DNA of 12,260 nucleotides from an uncultured Bacteroidota bacterium (lineage in GTDB: Bacteria; Bacteroidota; Bacteroidia; 2-12-FULL-35-15). The stretch spans positions 1 through 12,260 of the forward strand of contig CAILDT010000726.1 in NCBI GenBank assembly GCA_903833025.1, in the 5' to 3' direction. A program made the translations under genes and the position numbers. Shown piece after piece: positions 1 to 6,301 of the stretch. The notes under the pieces were generated by a model. The model saw only the letters and a program-made list of their open reading frames with translations. It was not told the DNA's origin and searched no databases. Positions within the stretch are counted from its first letter, which is position 1. Each line of letters starts with the position of its first letter.

Positions 1-1485
1 AGACGAAAAAAACAAGCGTGGGTAATGCACGAAATAGGTATTCTTTATAGTAAAAATGGAAGAGGAAAGGACGCGAAGAATTATTATTTGAGTTCTTTAA
101 ATTTATATATAAAAAATAATGAGGAAGAAGGGATGGCAATGTCCTATGGGGAGATTGGCACTGCTTATGAATATGAAAATAATTTTAGCGAAGCGATGAG
201 TTATTATGTTAAGTCATATAATCTGTATAGAAAAATGCATTCGGATTTAGGCAGTTCTTATGGTGCGGATTATATCGCTGGAATTTTTTCGCAACAGAAT
301 AACTTTGATTCTGCTATTTATTATGAAAACATATCGCTTGATTTAAGAATAAAAGTAAAAGACAAACACGCTGAATCAATAAGTATAAATAATCTTGGAG
401 AAATATATTTTGCTAAGAAGGATTACAAAAAAGCATTGGATTGTTTTAAAAGAAGTACTTCCCTTGCAAAGCTTCACGGGTTTATAGATTTAGAACAATA
501 TGGATATGACTATTTATCTAAGTGTTATAATGAATTAGGAGATTATAAAAATGCTTTTTTATATCAAAAACGACACGCTGAAATGAAGGATAGTATGTTT
601 AACGACTCGCGCGCAAAACAATTAAGTGAATTACAAACCAAATATGAAACAGAAAAAAAGGACAATGAAATAAAAACATTACAAGGAGAAAAAACAATAA
701 GTTCTCTTAAAATAAGTGAACAAAATTTAATATTGCAGAAAAGAAATTATTTACTTGCTCTTGTACTATTAATATTAATAGTGCTTTTATCTGGTTCTTA
801 TTTTTATTACAGCAGATTGAAACTAAAAAATCAACTGGCGAAAGAAAAAGCAATCAAAGAAACCGAAGAGCACGAACGAATGAGAATAGCGAAAGATATT
901 CACGATGATTTGGGTTCAGGCTTATCGAAAATAAATTTCTTGAGTGAAATAATTTATGGCAAATCCGAACATTTGCCAGAGATAAGGCATAGCAGTGAAT
1001 CGGTGAAAGAAACCGCTAAGAGAATGATAGACAATATGCGCGATTTAATATGGGCGTTAAATCCCGACAATACTACACTGCCTAATTTAATTGCCCGTAT
1101 GCGTGAATATACAACTGATTACCTCGAAGATTTTCCTATAGAAATAAAATATTCTTTTCCTGATAATGTTCCCCAAACATCAATAAATAAGGAAAGCCAT
1201 CGTGAATTGTTTATGATTGTAAAAGAGACTTTAAATAATATTTCAAAACATTCTAAAGCAACAGAGATTTTATTTAACGTAAATATTACCAACGATAATT
1301 TTTCGTTTTCAATAAGAGATAATGGAATAGGTTTTAACGAAGAAACAATAAAAAGAGGAAATGGATTAAGGAATATGAACAGCAGAATTACTGCTTTAGG
1401 TGGGATATTCGAAGTTAAAAGTGAACCGAATAAATATACTTTGATTGCCGTTTCTGTCCCTCTTCAAAAAATAATAAAAACATAG
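1..1485 (+). CDS. TPR-containing sensor histidine kinase (5' end outside window)
   Basis: Membrane-bound sensor kinase of a two-component system. The frame is open to base 1 and TPR-like sequence continues upstream of the first ATG at 25, so the true N terminus lies outside the window. Counting from that ATG, about five TPR-like helical pairs of roughly 40 residues cover residues 1-190, a charged coiled coil spans 190-240, and one membrane segment lies at about 242-263. A HisKA_3 dimerisation domain follows, with the phospho-accepting His at 293 in the motif DIHDDLGSGL. The HATPase domain has an N box near 400-412 (ETLNNISKHS), a G1 box DNGIGF near 432 and a G2 box GNGLRNM near 445. All catalytic motifs look intact. 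No signal peptide is visible because the start is missing; in this family the TPRs are usually periplasmic. The response regulator begins 52 bases downstream on the same strand, so it is the likely partner. The signal sensed cannot be told. Confidence 0.93.
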   Translation, partial: RRKKQAWVMHEIGILYSKNGRGKDAKNYYLSSLNLYIKNNEEEGMAMSYGEIGTAYEYENNFSEAMSYYVKSYNLYRKMHSDLGSSYGADYIAGIFSQQNNFDSAIYYENISLDLRIKVKDKHAESISINNLGEIYFAKKDYKKALDCFKRSTSLAKLHGFIDLEQYGYDYLSKCYNELGDYKNAFLYQKRHAEMKDSMFNDSRAKQLSELQTKYETEKKDNEIKTLQGEKTISSLKISEQNLILQKRNYLLALVLLILIVLLSGSYFYYSRLKLKNQLAKEKAIKETEEHERMRIAKDIHDDLGSGLSKINFLSEIIYGKSEHLPEIRHSSESVKETAKRMIDNMRDLIWALNPDNTTLPNLIARMREYTTDYLEDFPIEIKYSFPDNVPQTSINKESHRELFMIVKETLNNISKHSKATEILFNVNITNDNFSFSIRDNGIGFNEETIKRGNGLRNMNSRITALGGIFEVKSEPNKYTLIAVSVPLQKIIKT

Positions 1486-1487
1486 AA

Positions 1488-1503
1488 TACTACTAAAGTA
1501 GTA
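1488..1503 (+). repeat. Short palindrome between kinase and regulator genes
   Basis: TACTAC and GTAGTA are inverted around TAAA, immediately after the kinase stop codon. The hairpin is short and A/T-rich and has no T-run after it, so it is weak as a terminator. It could be an operator or an attenuating hairpin ahead of the regulator gene. Its role is unknown. Confidence 0.45.
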
Positions 1504-1525
1504 CTCCTATTTATACAATCTTAAA

Positions 1526-1533
1526 TAACTTTG
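1526..1533 (+). promoter_or_regulatory. Candidate -7 promoter box TAACTTTG, near-leaderless
   Basis: TAACTTTG matches the Bacteroidota -7 consensus TAnnTTTG and ends four bases before the ATG at 1538. Transcription from this box should begin at or next to the start codon, giving a leaderless or almost leaderless mRNA. No clear TTG-type -33 box is seen, so the call rests on the -7 match and its position. Confidence 0.5.
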
Positions 1534-1537
1534 CGCA

Positions 1538-2008
1538 ATGGATATTAAAGTAGGAATAGTAGAAGACGAGCATCAAATAAGAGAAAGTCTTCTTATATTA
1601 ATCAATGGCAGCGAAGGTTTTAGTTGTGTAAATGGCTATGAAAGTGCAGAAGATGCAATTAGAGAAATGCCTGCCCTATATTTAGATGTTGTATTAATGG
1701 ATATTCATCTTCCGGGCAAAAATGGGATTGAATGTATTACTGAATTGAAGCCCCTTTGCCCCACTACTCAATTTATGATGTGTACTGCTTTCGAAGATAC
1801 TGAGTCGGTATTTAATGCTTTAAAAGCAGGCGCGACAGGCTATCTTACCAAAACCACTCAACCGTCAAAGATACTGGATGCTATTGTTGATGTGAATAAT
1901 GGCGGCTCGCCAATGAGCAGTAATATTGCCCGTAAAATAGTTGCTTCGTTTCAGAAAGAGAAAAAAGAAAATGTTGAATTACAAAAGCTTTCGGAGCGCG
2001 AGCAGTAA
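1538..2008 (+). CDS. Response regulator receiver domain, NarL/LuxR type, truncated by in-frame TAA
   Basis: Receiver domain of a NarL/FixJ-type response regulator, the probable partner of the histidine kinase just upstream. Receiver landmarks are complete: acidic pair E9/D10, phospho-acceptor D55 in LMDIHLPG, T83, and K105 in YLTK. After a linker (about 125-148) the helix-turn-helix domain starts with LSEREQ and is cut off by TAA at 2006-2008. The next 51 codons stay in the same frame and encode the rest of a normal LuxR-type HTH domain, ending at 2164. Without the stop the protein would be 208 residues, the usual length for the family. In homologues the stop position is normally Glu (EREQEIL), so a single GAA to TAA change explains it. 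As read, the product could be phosphorylated but not bind DNA. It may be a recent pseudogene, a sequencing error, or, less likely, a recoded gene. Confidence 0.9.
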   Translation: MDIKVGIVEDEHQIRESLLILINGSEGFSCVNGYESAEDAIREMPALYLDVVLMDIHLPGKNGIECITELKPLCPTTQFMMCTAFEDTESVFNALKAGATGYLTKTTQPSKILDAIVDVNNGGSPMSSNIARKIVASFQKEKKENVELQKLSEREQ

Positions 2009-2164
2009 ATACTTCAACTACTATCAAACGGTTTGCGATATAAAGAAATTTCTGATAAACTTTCTATAAGTACAGAAACGGTACGTACTCACATTCGTAA
2101 TATATACGAAAAGCTTCAGGTGAATTCTCGTACTGATGCGTTGAATAAAGTTTTCCCTAAATAA
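2009..2164 (+). pseudogene. Severed LuxR-type HTH domain of the response regulator
   Basis: These 51 codons plus a TAA stop directly follow the premature stop of the receiver ORF, in the same frame. They encode a recognisable GerE/LuxR helix-turn-helix: ILQLLSNGLRYKEISDKL, then SISTETVRTHIRNIYEKL, then QVNSRTDALNK. Helices and recognition residues look undamaged and there is no second lesion. There is no suitable start codon near its beginning, so it is probably not translated separately. Good preservation suggests that the nonsense change is recent, an error, or sometimes read through. Confidence 0.85.
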
Positions 2165-2221
2165 AAGTTTCCTTCCTTCTTCCATCATTTCTTCTCTTTT
2201 AAAATTACTACTATTTGGTGA

Positions 2222-2252
2222 TTGTTGCACTTTGCTGCTTCCTCTACTTTTG
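2222..2252 (+). promoter_or_regulatory. Bacteroidota-type promoter for the beta-helix gene
   Basis: TACTTTTG at 2245-2252 fits TAnnTTTG. A TTG at 2222-2224 lies 20 bases upstream, and another at 2225-2227 lies 17 bases upstream, both in the range for a -33 element. The predicted leader of about 40 bases is A-rich (AATTAAAAACAAAACAAA) up to the ATG at 2299, as is common in this phylum. This probably drives the 2299-6185 block. Confidence 0.6.
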
Positions 2253-2298
2253 TCGCATAAAAATAACTAACTATTTAAACAATTAAAAACAAAACAAA

Positions 2299-2667
2299 AT
2301 GAAAACAAAAAATTTACTTATCGCAGTACTATTATTAATGGGAACTGCAAAAATGTATGCTACCGATTTATGTGTAGCTGAAAACGGAACTGGTGGTTGC
2401 TATTCCACAATTACGGATGCAATTAATGCGGCATCAAATGGCGACAGAATTATTATTAACCCTAAAGCAGGTAATGCCCCGTATGCGGAAAACCTTACCA
2501 TTACTAAAACATTACAGTTCCTTTGTAATGTGGAAGGTGGGCAATATGCTGTACTTGGCAATATAACAATTACCCCGGCGGCAAATAGGGTTGTTGTTTT
2601 TATCGGGATGAATAATTTGCAAGGTTACTTAACTGCAATTGGCAATAGCCCTGCAGGTGCAAGGTAA
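2299..2667 (+). CDS. Secreted parallel beta-helix-like protein, N-terminal fragment
   Basis: The first 21 or so residues form a clear signal peptide (MKTKNLLIAVLLLMGTAKMYA). The following sequence (GCYSTITDAINAASNGDRIIINP, cut by the usual turn residues, then ENLTITKTLQFL) is the typical N-terminal rung of a right-handed parallel beta-helix or pectin-lyase-like fold, as in secreted proteins with DUF1565-type starts. The frame stops at 2665-2667 in the middle of this fold. The reading continues one base back in the next frame as VSVMNCNFVTG, so this ORF and 2673-3554 look like one gene of about 415 residues broken by loss of one base near 2662-2666. The gene sits 40 bases behind a good promoter. 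The fold call is by pattern only; substrate and role are unknown. Confidence 0.75.
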   Translation: MKTKNLLIAVLLLMGTAKMYATDLCVAENGTGGCYSTITDAINAASNGDRIIINPKAGNAPYAENLTITKTLQFLCNVEGGQYAVLGNITITPAANRVVVFIGMNNLQGYLTAIGNSPAGAR

Positions 2668-2672
2668 GTGTA

Positions 2673-3554
2673 ATGAATTGCAACTTTGTAACAGGATATG
2701 TTGATTTGGATTTTGACAATTTTGATGTTACCGTTGCTTCGTGTGTGTTTAACGACGGGTATGTTAAAATGCGCTATGGAAGAGTAATTGGAAATGATAT
2801 TACTACCGTAAATAATTATTATACGCCATCGAGTTATTATCGTACTTCTATTTATGTAGGTACGGATGTTACACCTACTAATGACAGTATTTCAATTGTT
2901 GGAAACAAAATCAGTAACAATAATCCATCATCATATTACAATAATGGAATCTACGGATCCACGACAAGCCAATATTATTACATCGAAAATAATTACATAA
3001 CAACATCGGAAAATTATTACCTGTTTGGAATTTCTATTATTTCATCAAAGAATTCTTCACTTGGAAGAAATAGCATTATTAACAATACCGTTTCTGGACC
3101 ATTGGTGACATATTTTCACGGTATAGAGGAAGTGAGCAGCTCTGCCAACGCTTATTTTGATATATTAAATAATCTTTTGCTTGCGCAAGCTGGTTCAGGA
3201 ATAAATGTTTCTTCATCGGGAGGTCCGTTACAAGTGAGTTATAACTTAATGAACAATCCTTTAACATTTTCAGGAATTACAGATGATGGAACAAATAACC
3301 TAAGCAGCAATACTACACTTGATTTAACTGGACATCCTAATGGAGGTACTGATGCTATTAACGGTGGTTCGCCAGATGAAGCATATTATGATATTAACTT
3401 AACTCGTAATGATGCAGGTGCTTTCGGAGGTTCGTTTACGTTAGATAATTTTTATCCTGTAACAGGTGCTGCACGTGTTTATTTTGTTCGTGCGCCACGC
3501 AAAGTTACTCTTGGCAGTACTCTTAATGTTAAAGGAGATGCGTTTGATAGATAG
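2673..3554 (+). CDS. Secreted parallel beta-helix-like protein, C-terminal fragment
   Basis: This ORF has no signal peptide and begins in mid-fold, which fits the frameshifted continuation of the ORF ending at 2667. In-frame coding sense extends upstream of the ATG (VSV before MNCNFVTG), so the annotated start is only the first Met, not a real initiation site. The body has many short strands with Asn and Gly turns (VGNKISNNN, IENNYITTSEN, GRNSIINNTVSG, FDILNNLLLA), the spacing expected of parallel beta-helix (PbH1) rungs. The C terminus has NDAGAFGG and ends in GDAFDR, with no T9SS sorting domain visible. The next gene begins 48 bases later. Whether this fragment is translated at all is doubtful unless the frame lesion is a sequencing error. 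Confidence 0.72.
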   Translation: MNCNFVTGYVDLDFDNFDVTVASCVFNDGYVKMRYGRVIGNDITTVNNYYTPSSYYRTSIYVGTDVTPTNDSISIVGNKISNNNPSSYYNNGIYGSTTSQYYYIENNYITTSENYYLFGISIISSKNSSLGRNSIINNTVSGPLVTYFHGIEEVSSSANAYFDILNNLLLAQAGSGINVSSSGGPLQVSYNLMNNPLTFSGITDDGTNNLSSNTTLDLTGHPNGGTDAINGGSPDEAYYDINLTRNDAGAFGGSFTLDNFYPVTGAARVYFVRAPRKVTLGSTLNVKGDAFDR

Positions 3555-3602
3555 GAAGAGCGTTCTGAATTTATCAAGTATCAACCCTTTAAAATTATTA
3601 AG

Positions 3603-6185
3603 ATGAAAAAAATATTATTATTAACTGTTGTATTTCTCTATTGTTGTTTTGGGCTTAAAGCACAAGTAACACAGGCGGAATACTTTATCGACACCGACCC
3701 AGGACAAGGCAGTGCAACCGCAATGATTGCTGCTGACGGGAGTTTTGATGGCATAGTGGAAACAGCCATTCAAAGCGGAATATCAATAGCCGGTGTTGGT
3801 TTTCACTCTATAAATATTAGGGTGAAAGATACACACGGCACGTGGGGTCCTGTGTTCAAAACAATTGTACACATCGAAAATCTTCTTTCTGTTCGTAATG
3901 TAAAAGTTACACAAGCAGAAATGTTTTTTGATGCTGACCCCGGACAAGGTAGCGGAACCGCAATGGTTGCTTATGATGGTAATTATTCGGATGCTATTGA
4001 AAGTGTTTTGAATAATGCTACAACTGCGCCATCTGTGGGATTACATAAATTAAGTGTAAGAGTAAAAGATGTTATGGGTAATTGGGGACCTGTATTTACT
4101 ACCGTTTTCAAAGTAGATAATTTACTTACTACAAGAAACATTAAAGTTTCTGCTGCAGAATTATTCTGGGACGCTGACCCTGGACAAGGCAACGGAATAG
4201 CTATGTTAGCGTTTGATGGTAATTATTCTGATGCCATCGAAAGTGTATTAAACAATACTCTTTCCTCTCCTGCACTTGGTTTGCATAAATTAAATGTGCG
4301 CGTAAAAGATGTTGCTGGTAATTGGGGAAGTGTGTTTACCACTGTTGTACATATCGAAAATGTATTTAATCCTCGTACATTAAAAATTGCTGCTGCCGAA
4401 TTGTTCTGGGATACTGACCCTGGACAAGGAAGCGGAACTGCTATGGTTGCTTTTGATGGTAATTATTCGGATGCTGTTGAAAGTGTTTTGAATAATACTT
4501 TATCATTGCCATCACTTGGTTTGCATAAATTAAATGTAAGAGTAAAAGATGTGGCTAACAATTGGGGACCTGTGTTTACTACTGTTGTGCATATAGAGAA
4601 TGCTTATACCCTTCGTAGCATTAAAATTATTGCTGGTGAAATGTTTTTTGATGCTGACCCAGGACAAGGCAGCGGCATTGCTATGGTTGCCTTTGATGGT
4701 AACTTTAATGATGCTATGGAAACAGTTTATCAAAACTGGGCGTATCTTCCTAATCCTGGTTATCATTCATTAAGTGTGCGTGCGAAAGATGTTGCCGGTA
4801 CGTGGAGCCCTGTGTTTACAGTTGCTATACACTTTCTTGCTTGTACATCATCACCAACTCCAACCGTTTCATCAGCAGGTAACATAACTAATATTTGTCC
4901 AGGTGATAGCGTATTACTTACTGGTTCCGGTTCGTTTAACACCTATACTTGGTTCAGAGGAAACACTCAAGTAGGTGTTGGGCAAAGTTATTATGCAACA
5001 CAAGCTGGCTTTTATCAGGTGTATGTAACTGATGTTACTGGTTGTCCAGGTTACTCTGCATTTTATCAGATTACGGAAACACCTTTAAATGCAGCTATTA
5101 CACCTTCTGGCGCAACAACATTTTGCCAAGGAGGTAGTGTGGTGTTAGATGCAGGCAGCGGTATGGCGTCGTATAACTGGAATGGTGGTGCAACTACACA
5201 GACTATTACTGTTACTGCTTCCGGTACGTTTAGTGTTACTGTTTCTAACGGTAGTTGCAGTGTTACTTCTGCACCTGTTACAGTTACTGTTAACCCTGTA
5301 CCTGCTGTGCCTGTTGTTACTCCGAGTGGTGCTACTACATTCTGTCAGGGACAGAATGTTACATTAACTTCTTCTGTTGCTAATTCATATCATTGGAATG
5401 GAGGTGCTACAAGTCAGGCAATCACTGTTAATCAATCGGGGAATTATTCGGTAACTGTATCTAATGCGTTTAGTTGTTCTGCAACATCTGCTGTTACAAA
5501 TGTTACTGTTGATGTTCCAAATGCAACCATTACACCAAGTGGTGCTATTACTTTCTGTCAGGGTGATTCGGTAATACTTACTGCTGCTGCTAACAGCAGT
5601 TATTTGTGGAACTATACCATCACTTCACAAAGTATAATTGCAAACACATCGGGCACGTATTCAGTTGTAGTTACTGATGGTTTGGGCTGTACTGATTCTT
5701 CACAAACTGTAGTTACTGTTAATCCAAATCCGGCAACGCCAACAATTAATTTGGTTGGTAATACGCTGGTTTCATCTGCTGCAACAGGTAATCAATGGTA
5801 CTTGAACGGTGTATTAATTGTTGGAGCAACCTTACCATCATACACATTTACCCAAAATGGATTATATACTGTGGTGGTTACAAACGTCAATGGATGCTCG
5901 GTTTCGTCAGCTACTTATAATTTAACTTCCATAAACATTGCGGAACACTATTCAAGTTCTGAAATAAATGTTTATCCAAATCCTGCTGCTGATTATTTAT
6001 TTATTCAATCAGCAGAAAAGATTAAAGCAATAAAATGTTTTGATTATTTAGGACAGGAAATTTTATTGGATTTAAAGCTTGAAAAGAATTCAGTTAATGT
6101 TTCCGCGCTAAGTGATGGTGTTTACTTTATAAGCATTGTTTCTGAAAGCGGTATATCAGTTAACAGAAAGTTTGTGAAACAATAA
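3603..6185 (+). CDS. Large modular surface protein: five 80-aa repeats, Ig/PKD-like domains, T9SS type A sorting signal
   Basis: Predicted secreted or cell-surface protein of 860 residues. A signal peptide occupies residues 1-20 (cut near LKA|Q). Five tandem repeats start at residues 25, 105, 185, 265 and 345, each exactly 80 residues. Each has the core AE-x-F/L-F/W-x-D-x-DPGQG, a DGNYSDA-like middle and an end resembling L-x-VRVKDV-x-G-x-WGPVFT. From about 415 to 780 there are Ig/PKD-like domains, most opening with TPSGATTFCQG-type motifs and each carrying Trp and Gly-Cys positions. The last 75 or so residues (from NVYPNPAADYLF to the end) are a type A T9SS C-terminal domain, which directs outer-membrane export and anchoring or release. 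The start ATG follows an A-rich region 48 bases after the beta-helix gene, so the two are probably co-transcribed. A strong terminator follows. A role in adhesion is plausible but not shown; no catalytic residues were recognised. Confidence 0.93.
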   Translation: MKKILLLTVVFLYCCFGLKAQVTQAEYFIDTDPGQGSATAMIAADGSFDGIVETAIQSGISIAGVGFHSINIRVKDTHGTWGPVFKTIVHIENLLSVRNVKVTQAEMFFDADPGQGSGTAMVAYDGNYSDAIESVLNNATTAPSVGLHKLSVRVKDVMGNWGPVFTTVFKVDNLLTTRNIKVSAAELFWDADPGQGNGIAMLAFDGNYSDAIESVLNNTLSSPALGLHKLNVRVKDVAGNWGSVFTTVVHIENVFNPRTLKIAAAELFWDTDPGQGSGTAMVAFDGNYSDAVESVLNNTLSLPSLGLHKLNVRVKDVANNWGPVFTTVVHIENAYTLRSIKIIAGEMFFDADPGQGSGIAMVAFDGNFNDAMETVYQNWAYLPNPGYHSLSVRAKDVAGTWSPVFTVAIHFLACTSSPTPTVSSAGNITNICPGDSVLLTGSGSFNTYTWFRGNTQVGVGQSYYATQAGFYQVYVTDVTGCPGYSAFYQITETPLNAAITPSGATTFCQGGSVVLDAGSGMASYNWNGGATTQTITVTASGTFSVTVSNGSCSVTSAPVTVTVNPVPAVPVVTPSGATTFCQGQNVTLTSSVANSYHWNGGATSQAITVNQSGNYSVTVSNAFSCSATSAVTNVTVDVPNATITPSGAITFCQGDSVILTAAANSSYLWNYTITSQSIIANTSGTYSVVVTDGLGCTDSSQTVVTVNPNPATPTINLVGNTLVSSAATGNQWYLNGVLIVGATLPSYTFTQNGLYTVVVTNVNGCSVSSATYNLTSINIAEHYSSSEINVYPNPAADYLFIQSAEKIKAIKCFDYLGQEILLDLKLEKNSVNVSALSDGVYFISIVSESGISVNRKFVKQ
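3675..4874 (+). repeat. Five in-frame 240-bp tandem repeats
   Basis: Repeat units begin at 3675, 3915, 4155, 4395 and 4635, a spacing of exactly 240 bases each time with no indel. Units 2 to 4 are closest to each other at the protein level; units 1 and 5 are more diverged, as expected if copies expanded from the middle. The repeats encode the five 80-residue modules of the surface protein. Confidence 0.9.
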
Positions 6186-6208
6186 ACTAAGAATATTAAC
6201 AATGATTT

Positions 6209-6241
6209 AAAAGTCCTCCTATTATATAGGAGGACTTTTTT
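6209..6241 (+). terminator. Rho-independent terminator
   Basis: A perfect 13-bp stem (AAAAGTCCTCCTA, 6209-6221, with its complement at 6227-6239) has a TTATA loop and runs into seven T. It lies 24 bases after the stop of the modular surface protein and closes that transcription unit. The A-run on the other side would let it act on both strands. Confidence 0.9.
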
Positions 6242-6246
6242 TATTC

Positions 6247-6273
6247 AGATTCTTCATATTATTCAGAATGACA
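6247..6273. repeat. Dispersed 27-bp repeat, intergenic copy
   Basis: AGATTCTTC, seven variable bases (ATATTAT), then TCAGAATGACA. The same ends at the same 27-base spacing recur at 8314-8340, where the middle is GCTGCGC. That second version resembles a GATTCTTCGC...CAGAATGACA repeat that I recall from many bacterial genomes. The copy here sits between the terminator and the promoter of the next gene. Confidence 0.65.
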
Positions 6274-6289
6274 AGTTAAATAAGATGCT

Positions 6290-6297
6290 TACATTTG
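6290..6297 (+). promoter_or_regulatory. Candidate -7 promoter box TACATTTG, near-leaderless
   Basis: TACATTTG fits TAnnTTTG and ends four bases before the ATG at 6302, the same geometry as the box ahead of the response regulator at 1538. A strong terminator lies just upstream, so this gene needs its own promoter and this is the only good candidate. No clear -33 TTG is seen at the right spacing. Confidence 0.55.
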
Positions 6298-6301
6298 AAG
6301 A

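Noticed and set aside
2655..2672. Programmed -1 ribosomal frameshift in the beta-helix gene
   Set aside because: The shift direction fits, but there is no X-XXY-YYZ slippery sequence or clear stimulating hairpin at the junction; a lost base is simpler.
3675..4874. CRISPR-like regular spacing
   Set aside because: The 240-bp period is coding, in frame and lacks short identical repeats with unique spacers.
5149..5367. Leu-rich frame in the Ig-like domain region
   Set aside because: It is an out-of-frame shadow of repeated Val-Thr codons in the large surface protein gene.
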